From assembly GCA_000471925.1 (NCBI GenBank), contig CP006667.1, forward strand, positions 3,100,001 through 3,164,000: a stretch of DNA of 64,000 bases. Direction: 5' to 3'. Both the position numbers and the translations under genes were made by a program. The notes beneath the pieces are model-generated. The model ran no database searches. It was not told where the DNA came from and saw only the letters and a list, made by a program, of their open reading frames with translations. Of the stretch, positions 46,544-57,678 are shown piece by piece (within the stretch, counting starts at the first letter, position 1; every line of letters begins with the position of its first letter). The stretch comes from Ralstonia pickettii DTP0602 (GTDB taxonomy: Bacteria > Pseudomonadota > Gammaproteobacteria > Burkholderiales > Burkholderiaceae).

Positions 46544-49500
46544 ATGAAACGCATGCTGTTCAACGCGACGCAACAGGAGGAATTGCGCGTCGCCATCGTC
46601 GACGGTCAGAAACTGATCGATATCGACATCGAGACTGCCGGGCGCGAACAGCGCAAGGGCAACATCTACAAGGGCGTCATCACCCGCATCGAGCCGTCGC
46701 TGGAAGCCTGCTTCGTCAACTACGGCGAAGAGCGCCACGGCTTCCTGCCGTTCAAGGAAGTGGCCCGCGCCTTCTTCAAGGAAGGCATCGACGTGCGCAA
46801 CGCGCGCATCCAGGATGCCCTGCATGAAGGCCAGGAACTGATCGTCCAGGTCGAGAAGGAAGAGCGCGGCAACAAGGGCGCGGCGCTGACCACCTTTATC
46901 TCGCTGGCCGGCCGCTACCTGGTGCTGATGCCGAACAACCCGCGCGGCGGCGGCGTGTCGCGCCGCATCGAGGGCGAGGACCGCCAGGAACTGCGCGAGA
47001 CCATGGCGCAGCTGACCGTGCCGGACGGCATGAGCATCATCGCCCGTACCGCCGGCATCGGCCGCTCGGCCGAGGAACTGCAGTGGGACCTGAACTACCT
47101 GCTGCAACTGTGGAAGGCCATCGACGGCGCCGCCGGCGACAACAAGGCCCCGCTGCTGATCTACCTGGAATCGAGCCTGGTCATCCGCGCCATCCGCGAT
47201 TACTTCCAGCCGGATATCGGCGAGATCCTGATCGACACCGACGAGATCTACGAACAGGCCCGCGCCTTCATGAGCGTGGTGATGCCTGACAACATGAGCC
47301 GCGTGAAGAAGTACCGGGACGACGTGCCCCTGTTCTCGCGCTTCCAGATCGAACACCAGATCGAGTCGGCCTATTCGCGCATGGTGATGCTGCCCTCGGG
47401 CGGCGCCATCGTGATCGACCACACCGAGGCGCTGGTCTCCGTGGACGTGAACTCGGCCCGCGCCACCAAGGGCGCCGACATCGAGGAAACCGCGCTGCGC
47501 ACCAACCTCGAGGCCGCCGACGAGATCGCCCGCCAGCTGCGCCTGCGCGACCTGGGCGGCCTGATCGTGATCGACTTCATCGACATGGAGTCGGGCAAGG
47601 CCCAGAAGGACGTGGAAACGCGCCTGAAGGACGCGCTGCGCCACGACCGCGCCCGCGTGCAGATGGGCAAGATCAGCCGCTTCGGCCTGATGGAGCTGTC
47701 GCGCCAGCGCCTGCGCCCGTCGCTGTCGGAGGGCTCGCACATCACTTGCCCGCGCTGCAACGGCACCGGCCATATCCGCGATACCGAATCGTCCGCCCTG
47801 CAGGTGCTGCGCATCATCCAGGAAGAGGCGATGAAGGAAAACACCGCCGCCATCCATTGCCAGGTGCCGGTGGAGGTGGCTGCCTTCCTGCTGAACGAGA
47901 AGCGCCAGGAAATCAACCTGATCGAGCTCCGCTTCAAGGTCAATGTGCTGCTGATCCCCAACAAGCACCTGGAAACGCCGCACTACAAGCTGGAGCGCCT
48001 GCGCCACGACGATCCGCGCCTGGAAGAGAGCACCGCCAGCTACCGCATGGCCGAGGCTGCCGCCAAGGAACTGGAAGCCGACACCAGCTACAGCAGCCGC
48101 CGCAAGGAAGAAGCCAAGCCGCGCCAGGAAGCCGCGGTCAAGGGCATCACCCCGGAACAGCCAGCGCCGGTATCGGTGCCGCGTCCCGAGCGCGCGCCCA
48201 AGCCGGAAACCCCGGCCGCCCCGCCTGTCCCGGCCACCCAGCCGGTGGTCAGCGGCGGCTTTATCGCCTGGCTGAAGGGCCTGTTCGGCGCCCGTCCGGC
48301 GACCCCGCCGGTGGTGGAACCCGCCAAGCCGGCAGCCACCGCTGAAACCCGCGGCGCTGAAGGCCGCCGCGAGCGCGGCCCGCGTGGCGAAGGCCGTGGC
48401 CAGCGTGGTGAGCGCGGCGAACGTGGTGAGCGTGCCGAGCGCGGCGAGCGGACCGAACGTGGTGAGCGCGGGGAACGTGGCGAGCGCCAGCCCCGTGGCC
48501 AGCGCGCCGAGCGCGCGGAACGCGCCGAGCGCCAGGGTGGTGAGCGTGGCGAGCAACGCGAGACCCGTGGCGAACGCCAGGGCCGCCAGCCGCGCCAGCA
48601 AGGTGAAGGCCAGGCCACCCCGGCCGTGGCCCGCATGGGCGAAGCAGCGCAAGCCGAGCGTGGCCAGGGCGAACGCGCCGAAGCCCGCCAGGAAGGCCGC
48701 CGCGAGCGCAGCCAGGAGCGCCGCGAGCGCCAGCGTGACCGCCAGCGCGAGCGCAGCGACCTGCGTGAAGCCGAAGCCGGCGAAGCGCCGCAGCCGGAAG
48801 CCGTAGCCGCCGCCCAGGCACTGGGCGTGGCGCCGCAGGCCTTCGCGGAAGAGTCGCAGGCCGTCCGTGCCGAACTGCCGGAAGGCGCCGAGGGCGTGGC
48901 AGAGACCGCCGCGGAAGGTGAAGAACGCCGCCGCCGCAACCGCCGTGGCCGCAACCGCTATCGACGCGAACGCGACGAGACGGCGCAAGGTACGCAAGGC
49001 GAAGGTGAAGGCGAATTCGCCCAGGAAGCTGCTGAAGGCGTCGCCCCGGTGACCGCCGAGGCTGCCCCCCAAGCTGTCCCGCAAGCGGAACCCGCACCGC
49101 AAGCTGCGGTAGCCGTCGCTGCCGCCGCCGAAGCCGTCGAAGCGATCCGCATCGCCGTGCCGGAGGGCGTGACGCCCGCGCCGGCAACTGAGACTGCGCC
49201 GGCGACAGCACCCGTGGCCGAGCAGGCTGCCCCGGTGACCGCCCCCGCAGTGACGGAAGCCGTCGCTGCCGAAGCCGTGGCCGAGCCGGTCGTGAGCGCC
49301 GCCGTTGAGACCGCCCCGGCCGTGGCGGAAGTTGCCGAGCCGGTGGTCACGCCGGCACCGGCAGCCGAGCCGGCCGTGGCATTCGCACCGGCGGCCCCGG
49401 TGGTTGCTGCAGCACCGGCCGCACCGGCCGTGGCCGCCGCCCCGGCAGCAATGGAGAACCTCGAGCCGATGCTCGCCTCCGTCGGCCTGCAGTGGGTCCA

Positions 49501-49663
49501 TACCGACAGCGACAAGCTGCGCTCGGCCCAGGAAGCTGCTGCCCGCGTCGCGCCCGCCCCGCGGGTGCCGCGCGAGCGCAAGCCGCTGCCGCCGCTGCCG
49601 CACGGTCCGATGATCCTGGTCGAGACCGGTGGCCGCGAGGTGGAAATGGCGTCGCAGCAGTAA
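46544..49663 (+). CDS. rne: Ribonuclease E
   Basis: The 1039-residue endoribonuclease governs mRNA decay and rRNA/tRNA processing. The catalytic half has an N-terminal S1 domain, the Mg-binding aspartates D301 ([10 protein letters not shown]) and D344 ([10 protein letters not shown]), and the zinc-link CPRCNGTGH with C402 and C405, as in E. coli. The non-catalytic half starts near residue 500 and includes a long Arg/Gly/Glu tract of RGER repeats (about residues 605-760) that should bind RNA. An Ala/Pro/Glu/Val-rich stretch follows, then a conserved-looking end ([17 protein letters not shown]). It should scaffold a degradosome at the membrane. Confidence 0.95.
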   Translation: MKRMLFNATQQEELRVAIVDGQKLIDIDIETAGREQRKGNIYKGVITRIEPSLEACFVNYGEERHGFLPFKEVARAFFKEGIDVRNARIQDALHEGQELIVQVEKEERGNKGAALTTFISLAGRYLVLMPNNPRGGGVSRRIEGEDRQELRETMAQLTVPDGMSIIARTAGIGRSAEELQWDLNYLLQLWKAIDGAAGDNKAPLLIYLESSLVIRAIRDYFQPDIGEILIDTDEIYEQARAFMSVVMPDNMSRVKKYRDDVPLFSRFQIEHQIESAYSRMVMLPSGGAIVIDHTEALVSVDVNSARATKGADIEETALRTNLEAADEIARQLRLRDLGGLIVIDFIDMESGKAQKDVETRLKDALRHDRARVQMGKISRFGLMELSRQRLRPSLSEGSHITCPRCNGTGHIRDTESSALQVLRIIQEEAMKENTAAIHCQVPVEVAAFLLNEKRQEINLIELRFKVNVLLIPNKHLETPHYKLERLRHDDPRLEESTASYRMAEAAAKELEADTSYSSRRKEEAKPRQEAAVKGITPEQPAPVSVPRPERAPKPETPAAPPVPATQPVVSGGFIAWLKGLFGARPATPPVVEPAKPAATAETRGAEGRRERGPRGEGRGQRGERGERGERAERGERTERGERGERGERQPRGQRAERAERAERQGGERGEQRETRGERQGRQPRQQGEGQATPAVARMGEAAQAERGQGERAEARQEGRRERSQERRERQRDRQRERSDLREAEAGEAPQPEAVAAAQALGVAPQAFAEESQAVRAELPEGAEGVAETAAEGEERRRRNRRGRNRYRRERDETAQGTQGEGEGEFAQEAAEGVAPVTAEAAPQAVPQAEPAPQAAVAVAAAAEAVEAIRIAVPEGVTPAPATETAPATAPVAEQAAPVTAPAVTEAVAAEAVAEPVVSAAVETAPAVAEVAEPVVTPAPAAEPAVAFAPAAPVVAAAPAAPAVAAAPAAMENLEPMLASVGLQWVHTDSDKLRSAQEAAARVAPAPRVPRERKPLPPLPHGPMILVETGGREVEMASQQ

Positions 49664-49747
49664 GCGGGCCGGTGCCCCGCGGGCTCGCCGCCGGCGAGCC
49701 TCCGGGCGCACATGCCGCCGGTTGCAGCAGGACCGGCAGCCAAGGGT

Positions 49748-49775
49748 AAAGGGACGGCCACGCCGTCCCTTTTTT
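49748..49775 (+). terminator. Intrinsic terminator after rne
   Basis: AAAGGGACGGC (49748-49758), a CAC loop and GCCGTCCCTTT (49762-49772) form a perfect 11-bp stem that runs into six T residues. It lies 85 bases after the rne stop. Confidence 0.92.
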
Positions 49776-49936
49776 CATGTCGCAAACTACCCGCAAGCCC
49801 CTGCGTAAATACCGGCAATAACGGGAATACGGATGCCCCACCCCCGCCTCGGCTAGAATGGCAGCAGAATGCATCCGGCCCCCGGGCGCCCTGCCCCGCA
49901 GCGCCGCTCCCCGGAAGCAGCGCCCACCCACAGGCC

Positions 49937-51061
<1,125 letters not shown>

Positions 51062-51088
51062 CCCCGCCGCCAGACCCAACCCTCCTTC

Positions 51089-51688
51089 ATGATTGCACGC
51101 GACGACATCACCGGCCTGATCCTCGCAGGCGGCAGGGGCAGCCGCATGGGCGGCACCGACAAGGGACTGCAGCCGCTGCGCGGCACGCCGATGGCGATGC
51201 ACACGATGATGCGGCTCACGCCGCAGGTAGGCGGGCTGATGATCAATGCCAACCGCAACCTGGCCGCCTATGAATCGTTCGGCGTGCCGGTCTACACCGA
51301 CTCCGTGCCCGACTTTGCCGGCCCGCTGGCCGGCATGTTGGCCGGCCTGGAACAGTGCCCGACACCGTGGATGGTGACCGCGCCGTGCGACTCGCCCTTC
51401 CTGCCAACCGACCTGGTGGCGCGGCTGGCACAGGCGCTCGAGGCCGAAGGCGCGGAGCTGGCGATCCCGGTCACGCTGGATGAAGACGGCCGGCGCCAGA
51501 CCCAGCCCGTGTTCTGCCTGATGCCGGTCAGTGCGCTCGAAAGCCTGGTGGCTTATCTTTCCGGCGGCGGCCGCAAGATCGAGACCTGGGCCGCCTCGCA
51601 CCGGCTGGCCGAAGTGCTGTTCGAAGACGCCGCGGCCTTTGCCAATATCAACACCCTGGACGAACTGCGTACGCACGAAAGCCGCTAA
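51089..51688 (+). CDS. mobA: Molybdenum cofactor guanylyltransferase MobA
   Basis: The 199-residue nucleotidyltransferase attaches GMP to molybdopterin to make the bis-MGD cofactor. The GTP-binding motif is LILAGGRGSRMGGTDKGLQPLRG-like (residues about 8-30), followed by APCDSPFLPTDL and NINTLDEL. It sits between moaA and moeA with gaps of 27 and 19 bases, clearly one operon. Confidence 0.95.
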   Translation: MIARDDITGLILAGGRGSRMGGTDKGLQPLRGTPMAMHTMMRLTPQVGGLMINANRNLAAYESFGVPVYTDSVPDFAGPLAGMLAGLEQCPTPWMVTAPCDSPFLPTDLVARLAQALEAEGAELAIPVTLDEDGRRQTQPVFCLMPVSALESLVAYLSGGGRKIETWAASHRLAEVLFEDAAAFANINTLDELRTHESR

Positions 51689-51707
51689 ACACAGCCGCCG
51701 AGCCACC

Positions 51708-52997
51708 ATGCCCACCCTGCAATCCGTCATCTCCTGCCTTTCCGACTACGACCCCACCGCCCTGCCGGTGGACCAGGCCAACCGCATCATCGGCGAGGTG
51801 GTTGAGCCGGTACGCGGCATCGAACAGGTGCCGATCCGCAGCGCGCTGGACCGCGTGCTGGCCGAGGACATCGTCTCGTCCATTGACGTGCCGGCGCATG
51901 ACAACTCGGCTATGGACGGCTACGCCTTCCGGGGCGAAACGCTCGCCGCCGCGCAGACGGACACGGTCGAACTGGAAGTGATCGGCACCGCCTTCGCCGG
52001 CGGCGCGGGCGAGCTGGCCCCCACCGCGGTACAGGCGGTGCGCATCATGACCGGCGCGGTAATGCCCGCAGGCTGCGACACCGTGGTGCCGCAGGAATTC
52101 GTCGAGGCCCTGGCCGACGGCGCGCGTATCCGCTTTGCCGCCGACTGCGTGCGCACCGGCGACAACCGCCGCCTGCGCGGCGAAGACCTGGCGCGCGGCC
52201 AGGCCGCGCTGCAGGCCGGACGCGTGGTGCAGCCCGCCGACCTGGGCCTGCTGGCCTCGCTGGGCGTGGCCGAGGTGCGCGTGCGCCGGCGCCTGCGCGT
52301 GGCCTTCTTCTCCACCGGCGACGAACTGCGCTCGATCGGCGAGCCGCTCGACGCCGGCTGCGTCTACGACTCCAACCGCTACACGCTGCACGGCATGCTG
52401 CGGCGGATGAATGTCGAACTGCTCGACATGGGCGTGGTACGCGACGACCCTGACGCGCTCGAGGCCGCCTTCCGCACCGCCTGCGAGACCGCCGACGCGG
52501 TCATCACCTCCGGCGGCGTCTCGGTCGGCGAGGCCGACTACACCAAGCAGATCATGGCGCGGCTGGGCGACGTCACGTTCTGGAAGATCGCCATGCGCCC
52601 GGGCCGGCCGATGGCCTTTGGACGCATCAATTCCAACGGCCGCGACGCGCTGCTGTTCGGCCTGCCGGGCAACCCGGTCGCCGTGATGGTCACCTTCTAC
52701 CACTTCGTGCGCGCCGCGCTGCACCGGCTGATGGGCGCCAGCGTGCCACCGCTGCCGCTCTTGCGTGTGCGCAGCGCGCAGGCGATCCGCAAGAAGCCCG
52801 GCCGCACCGAGTACCAGCGCGGCATCATGGCGCAAGCGGCGGACGGACAGTGGGAAGTGCGCATCACCGGCCAGCAAGGCTCAGGGGTGCTGCGCTCGAT
52901 GAGCGAAGCCAACTGTTTTATCGTGCTTGGCCACGAGCAGGATTCGGTCAAGGCCGGAGACCCGGTCGAGGTGATGCTGTTCGACGGCCTGGTCTGA
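51708..52997 (+). CDS. moeA: Molybdopterin molybdenumtransferase MoeA
   Basis: The 429-residue enzyme inserts molybdate into adenylated molybdopterin. Motifs include VPAHDNSAMDGYAF, ITSGGVSVGEADYTK and LFGLPGNPVAVMVTF. I chose the ATG at 51708 (MPTLQSVISCLSDYD), 19 bases after the mobA stop; the frame reads open into mobA but without similarity. It completes the moaA-mobA-moeA operon. Confidence 0.95.
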   Translation: MPTLQSVISCLSDYDPTALPVDQANRIIGEVVEPVRGIEQVPIRSALDRVLAEDIVSSIDVPAHDNSAMDGYAFRGETLAAAQTDTVELEVIGTAFAGGAGELAPTAVQAVRIMTGAVMPAGCDTVVPQEFVEALADGARIRFAADCVRTGDNRRLRGEDLARGQAALQAGRVVQPADLGLLASLGVAEVRVRRRLRVAFFSTGDELRSIGEPLDAGCVYDSNRYTLHGMLRRMNVELLDMGVVRDDPDALEAAFRTACETADAVITSGGVSVGEADYTKQIMARLGDVTFWKIAMRPGRPMAFGRINSNGRDALLFGLPGNPVAVMVTFYHFVRAALHRLMGASVPPLPLLRVRSAQAIRKKPGRTEYQRGIMAQAADGQWEVRITGQQGSGVLRSMSEANCFIVLGHEQDSVKAGDPVEVMLFDGLV

Positions 52998-53198
52998 GCC
53001 CGAGGCCAATCTGAGCCATCAAAGGACCGGCAGCGCCCAGGCCCTTGTATCTATGTGTCGTATTTGTGCCGCACATTTGCGGCTGCAATGCGCCGGGCGC
53101 AGTGCTTTCGCCTGCCCAGCGGGCGGCAGGCTATGCGGGTGACGGTCCAATCGTTACACTTGGCGCACGATTCAGAATTATTCGAGTTATTCCCCGTG

Positions 53199-53477
53199 AT
53201 GAATCAGGAGATCGCCTACCTCCACCCCGTCAAGACCGCCCGCGCGCTGGTGCTGGTCTACCTGTGCTTCTCGCTGCCGATTGTTTCGCTCGGCCTGTTC
53301 GTCACCTTCATCCGCTATGGTGACCTGCCGGCGATCACGGTTTTCAGCGCCATCATCCTGAATGCGCTGATCGGCTTCGGGCTGCTGTGGCTGGCGTGCA
53401 AGGCCTACAACTGGGTGGCCGCGCGCTTTGGTGGCATTCAAGTCCACGTGCGCGAACTGGCGCCAGAAGACGACTGA
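53199..53477 (+). CDS. Small two-span membrane protein of unknown function
   Basis: The 92-residue product has two clear hydrophobic spans (ALVLVYLCFSLPIVSLGLFV, about residues 15-34, and AIILNALIGFGLLWLACKAY, about 46-65) and short polar ends. I chose the ATG at 53199 (MNQEIAYLHPVK); the frame is open upstream, but that part has no signal or hydrophobic character. No strong ribosome site is visible. I do not recognise the family. It converges with rmuC. Confidence 0.6.
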   Translation: MNQEIAYLHPVKTARALVLVYLCFSLPIVSLGLFVTFIRYGDLPAITVFSAIILNALIGFGLLWLACKAYNWVAARFGGIQVHVRELAPEDD

Positions 53478-53564
53478 GCAGCGCGCTGAAGTCGTGCCCG
53501 GCAGCACGCCGGTCGCCGCCGAACGGCCTCCTGCGAGGCCCTTTTCCTTCCTGACCTGCGGCGC

Positions 53565-55049
53565 TCAACCGCCGTTGTCTTCCAGCGTTTCCGGCGTTTC
53601 GGCATCCGCCGCATTGAGGCCCAGCAACTGCTGGGCGGCATCGCCCGGCAGCGCTTCCACCGTGCGCAGCTTGCGCGCCATCTGGCGCGTGCGCACTTCT
53701 GCCTGCTCGATATTGCGTGCGGCGCGCTCCAGCGTATCCCGGGTCTTGGCCAGCACGTCGCCGAACTTGCCGAACTCGGTCTTGACCGCCCCCAGCACCT
53801 CCCACACCTCGCTCGATCGCTTTTCCAGCGCCAGCGTGCGGAAGCCCATCTGCAGGCTGTTCAGCAGCGCCGTCAGTGTAGTGGGCCCTGACACGGTCAC
53901 GCGGTAATCACGCTGCAGCAGGTCGGTCAGACCGGGGCGCCGCAGCACTTCGGCGTACAAGCCCTCGGTCGGCAGGAACAGGATCGCGAAATCCGTGGTC
54001 TGCGGCGGCGACAGGTATTTCTCGGCGATGGTCTGGGCCTCGCGCCGCAGCGCCACTTCCAGCTCACGGCCGAAGGCGATCACCCCATCCGCGTCGCCGC
54101 GCTCCTGCGCATCGACCAGGCGTTCGTATTGCTCCTTGGGGAACTTGGCGTCGATCGGCAGCCAGACCGGCGCATTGTCACCACCCGCCGACTTGCCCGG
54201 CAGCCGGATCGCGAATTCCACCCGCGCGCCGGAGTTGCGCACGGTCTCGACGTTCTTGCCGTACTGCTCCGGCGTCAGCATCTGCTCCAGCAGCATTTCC
54301 AGCTGGACTTCGCCCCAGGTGCCGCGCGACTTCACATTGGTCAGCACCTTCTTCAGGTCGCCCACGCCCTGCGCCAGCACCTGCATCTCGCCCAGGCCGC
54401 GGTGCACCTGCTCCAGGCGGTCCGATACCAGCCGGAACGACTCGCCCAGGCGCTGTTCCAGCGTGGCATGCAGCTTCTCGTCGACGGTGCGGCGCATCTC
54501 CTCGAGCTTGGCGGCGTTGTTGGCCTCGATGGCTTGCAGCTTCTGCTCGAGCGTGGCGCGCACTTCGGCCAGCCGCCGCTCGTTGGCCTCCGACATCTGC
54601 GCCAGCTGCTGCTGCAGCCCGTCGCCGAAGCGGCGCAGCGAACCGGCCTGCTCGTCGCGCGCCTGCTGGCCCTGCAGCATCAGGTGCTGGCGCACCTGCT
54701 CGAGCTGCTGGGTGTTGGACTCGGTCAGCTTGGCCAGCTGCTGCGCAAAGGTGTCGATCTGGTTGTTCTGCAGCGTGGCGATGCCGGTCAGCTGCGACGA
54801 CAACGCCTGCTGGAAGCGCAGCATCTGCTGTGCCGACTCGTCCCGGTTGCCGCGCGCGGCCCCTGCCACCTCGGAACGCACCTCGCGCTCGAGCCGCTCC
54901 ATGCCGTGGACACTCTCTACGCGCACCTCGGCCAGCTGCCGCGCCAGGTCGGCGCCCGGCGCAGCCGCCTGCTGCCGCAACAGCACCACCACCAGCAAAA
55001 CGACCGCGAGCAGCGCCACGGCCAGCGTCAGGAACGGAATCAGGGACAT
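53565..55049 (-). CDS. rmuC: DNA recombination protein RmuC
   Basis: The 494-residue product has an N-terminal membrane span (LIPFLTLAVALLAVVLLVVVLL at residues 3-24, so likely tethered). A long coiled coil follows (about 30-200, with many QL, EQ and LEQ heptads), then the RmuC nuclease-like domain (GTWGEVQLEMLLEQMLTPEQYGKN; WLPIDAKFPKEQYERLVD). RmuC limits inversions between short repeats. It is on the opposite strand to the small membrane protein gene before it. Confidence 0.93.
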   Translation of the reverse strand: MSLIPFLTLAVALLAVVLLVVVLLRQQAAAPGADLARQLAEVRVESVHGMERLEREVRSEVAGAARGNRDESAQQMLRFQQALSSQLTGIATLQNNQIDTFAQQLAKLTESNTQQLEQVRQHLMLQGQQARDEQAGSLRRFGDGLQQQLAQMSEANERRLAEVRATLEQKLQAIEANNAAKLEEMRRTVDEKLHATLEQRLGESFRLVSDRLEQVHRGLGEMQVLAQGVGDLKKVLTNVKSRGTWGEVQLEMLLEQMLTPEQYGKNVETVRNSGARVEFAIRLPGKSAGGDNAPVWLPIDAKFPKEQYERLVDAQERGDADGVIAFGRELEVALRREAQTIAEKYLSPPQTTDFAILFLPTEGLYAEVLRRPGLTDLLQRDYRVTVSGPTTLTALLNSLQMGFRTLALEKRSSEVWEVLGAVKTEFGKFGDVLAKTRDTLERAARNIEQAEVRTRQMARKLRTVEALPGDAAQQLLGLNAADAETPETLEDNGG

Positions 55050-55084
55050 GCAGCAGGAATCAGGTTGGCGACGGGCCGGCCGGG

Positions 55085-56080
55085 TCAGCGGCGATGCGGC
55101 ATCACTTCAGGATTGATCACGGTGGGCGGATGGCCGGCCTGCGGGCCCTGGTCGAGCGCGGCGATCAGGTTGTCGGCGGCCAGCATCGCCATCGCGCGGC
55201 GGGTCTTCTCAGAGGCGCTGGCGATATGCGGCGTCAGCACGACGTTCGGCACGGTCAGCAGGTCCGGATGGACGCTGGGCTCGCCCTCGAACACATCGAG
55301 GCCGGCGCCGAAGATGCGCTTGTCGCGCAGCGCCTGCGCCAGCGCGGCGTCGTCGACGATGCCGCCGCGCGCCAGGTTGACCAGCGTGGCGGTCGGCTTC
55401 ATCAGCGCCAGCTCCACCGCGCCGATGGCGTGGTGGCTCTGCGGGCCGTACGGCAGCACCAGCAGCAGGTGGTCGGACTGGCGCAGCAGGTCTTCCTTGC
55501 TGACATAGCGCGCATTGAGCTCGCGTTCGGTCTCCTGCGGAAGCTGGCTGCGGTTGTGGTACAGCACCGTCATGCCAAACCCGGCGGCGCGGCGTGCCAG
55601 CGCCTGGCCGATGCGGCCCATGCCCAGGATGCCCAGCGTGCTGCCATACAGGTCCATGCCGACCAGCATGTCGTAGCTCCAGCGCTGCCACTTGCCGGCG
55701 CGCAGGTAGTGCTCGGCCTCGGTCACGCGGCGCGCGGTCGCCATCAGCAGTGCCCAGCCGAAGTCGGCGGTGGTCTCGGTGAGCACGTCCGGCGTATTGG
55801 TCGCGACGATCCCGGCAGCCGTCAGCGCCGGCACGTCCAGGTTGTTGTAGCCGACCGCCATATTGCAGACCGCACGCAGCGACGGCAGCCCCGCAATCAC
55901 GTCGCCGTCGATGCGGTCGGCGGCGTTGGCCAGCACGCCGGCCTTGCCCGCCAGGCGCGCCTTCAGCGCAGCAGCGTCGAGCACCGCGTCCTGCTGGTTG
56001 TCGTCGACATCGAAATACTGCGCCAGGTGCGCAATGACTTCGGGATAGATGGCGCGGGTGACAAGTACGGACGGCTTCAT
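55085..56080 (-). CDS. D-2-hydroxyacid dehydrogenase (glyoxylate/hydroxypyruvate reductase-like)
   Basis: The 331-residue NAD(P)-dependent enzyme has the Rossmann motif LGILGMGRIGQALARRAAGF. The catalytic Arg is in LARGGIVDDAAL, the Glu in DVFEGEPSVHPDLL and the His in LTPHIASASEKTR. It reduces glyoxylate or hydroxypyruvate or a related 2-keto acid; which one is not readable. It lies 4 bases from the antiporter gene upstream on the same strand. Confidence 0.9.
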   Translation of the reverse strand: MKPSVLVTRAIYPEVIAHLAQYFDVDDNQQDAVLDAAALKARLAGKAGVLANAADRIDGDVIAGLPSLRAVCNMAVGYNNLDVPALTAAGIVATNTPDVLTETTADFGWALLMATARRVTEAEHYLRAGKWQRWSYDMLVGMDLYGSTLGILGMGRIGQALARRAAGFGMTVLYHNRSQLPQETERELNARYVSKEDLLRQSDHLLLVLPYGPQSHHAIGAVELALMKPTATLVNLARGGIVDDAALAQALRDKRIFGAGLDVFEGEPSVHPDLLTVPNVVLTPHIASASEKTRRAMAMLAADNLIAALDQGPQAGHPPTVINPEVMPHRR

Positions 56081-56084
56081 GGCA

Positions 56085-57509
56085 TCACACGTGGAAGAAA
56101 AGGAAGGTCATGATGACGAACAGCGGCACCAGGAAGATGCCCGAGTACAGCATATAGCCGAAGAAGCTCGGCATGCGCACGCCGCGGTTCTCGGCGATGG
56201 CCTTGACCATCAGGTTGGGCGCGTTGCCGATATAGGTATTCGCGCCCATGAATACGGCACCCGCCGAGATCGCTGCCAGCGTCGAGGCATCGCGCGTCAT
56301 CAGCGTGGCGGGGTCACCCCCGGCGGTGTTGAAGAACACCAGGTAGGTCGGCGCGTTGTCCAGGAACGAGGACAGCACCCCGGTGGCCCAGAAGTACATG
56401 CTGTCGACCGGCTGGCCGTTGCTGTCGCTGACCGCGCGAATCACGCCTGCGAAGGCGCCGTCGGTGCCGGCCTTGAGCATGGCGATCACCGGGATGATAG
56501 TCAGGAAGATACCGGCGAACAGCTTGCCCACTTCCAGGATCGGCTCCCAGTTGAACTCATTGCCGGCGCGCGCGGATTGCGGCGTGACCAGCAGCGACAC
56601 CACTGCCACCACCACCAGCAGCACATCGCGCACCGCGGCCTGCAGCAGCACTTCGGTGCCCAGGATGTCGAACGAGATGCCCGGCTTCCACAGCCCGCTC
56701 ATCAGCACCAGCCCGATCACGGCCAGCAGCAGCATGAAGTTGAACTTGCCTTCGATGGCGATGCCGCCCGAATCCGGCGTCGGATCGCTGCGGGGTGGCA
56801 GTTCCTCTTCCTTGTTGCGGTAATAGTGGCGGTCGACCAGGTAGAACAGCGCCAACAGCACCACGCAGATAAAGAGCGTCTCCAGGTAGATATTGCGCAT
56901 GGTCCAGAAGAACTCCACGCCCTTCAGGAAGCCGAGGAACAACGGCGGGTCGCCCAGCGGCGTCAGCGCGCCGCCGGCGTTGGCCACCAGGAAAATAAAG
57001 AACACCACCACGTGCGCCACATGGCGGCGGTTGTCGTTGGCGCGCAGCAGCGGCCGGATCAGCAGCATGGCCGCGCCGGTGGTGCCCATAAAGCTGGCCA
57101 GCACCGTGCCCAGCGCCAGGATGCCGGTATTGAGCCTTGGCGTGCCGTGCAGGTTGCCACGCACGCAGATGCCGCCGGCGACGATGTAGAGCGCGGCGAT
57201 CAGCGCGATAAATGGGATGTACTCGGCCAGCAGCGCGTGGACCGCGCTGGCGGTGGCCGCATGCGCGCCGAACATCAGCGCGAACGGCAGCAGGAACAGC
57301 AGCCCCCAGCCCGCGGCGATCTTGCCGTAGTGGTGATGCCAGAACTTCGGCGCGAGCAGCGGCCACAGCGCGATCGACAGCAGGATGCCGGCGAACGGCA
57401 GCCCCCAGAGCGGAGACAGCGAGGCGCCGTCGAGGTCCGCCGCGTGGGCGGAAACGGGAAAGGCGGCCAGCATGGCCAGCAGTGGCAACAGCGCGGTGGC
57501 AAGTCGCAT
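56085..57509 (-). CDS. NhaD-type sodium:proton antiporter / ion transporter superfamily
   Basis: The 474-residue membrane protein begins with a signal-like segment (LLPLLAMLAAFPVSAHA) and has about a dozen spans. The motifs NAGGALTPLGDPPLFLGFLKG and FLDNAPTYLVFFN are those of the NhaD/citrate-transporter-like group. It probably exchanges Na+ for H+, but an organic acid cannot be excluded. I chose the ATG at 57509, with AAGGAGAT about 10 bases before it. Confidence 0.87.
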   Translation of the reverse strand: MRLATALLPLLAMLAAFPVSAHAADLDGASLSPLWGLPFAGILLSIALWPLLAPKFWHHHYGKIAAGWGLLFLLPFALMFGAHAATASAVHALLAEYIPFIALIAALYIVAGGICVRGNLHGTPRLNTGILALGTVLASFMGTTGAAMLLIRPLLRANDNRRHVAHVVVFFIFLVANAGGALTPLGDPPLFLGFLKGVEFFWTMRNIYLETLFICVVLLALFYLVDRHYYRNKEEELPPRSDPTPDSGGIAIEGKFNFMLLLAVIGLVLMSGLWKPGISFDILGTEVLLQAAVRDVLLVVVAVVSLLVTPQSARAGNEFNWEPILEVGKLFAGIFLTIIPVIAMLKAGTDGAFAGVIRAVSDSNGQPVDSMYFWATGVLSSFLDNAPTYLVFFNTAGGDPATLMTRDASTLAAISAGAVFMGANTYIGNAPNLMVKAIAENRGVRMPSFFGYMLYSGIFLVPLFVIMTFLFFHV

Positions 57510-57678
57510 CAGGCAGGATCTCCTTGGCGGGAATGCAGCATTGATCAGCGCATTGCGCATTGCCGCCGCGCCGGGGCAGTGCGCAAAGGCAAGCCTGCAA
57601 GTGTAATTCAACCACCTCGCGCGCCGCCCTTGGGCTACGCGCCTGATGCCACATTTCTTGCGGCGGGTCAGCAAGCGC

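Noticed and set aside
46385..49711. 1108-codon minus-strand open frame opposite rne
   Set aside because: It is composed of low-complexity Ala/Gly/Arg/Leu runs that mirror the RNase E codons; rne is certain on the plus strand.
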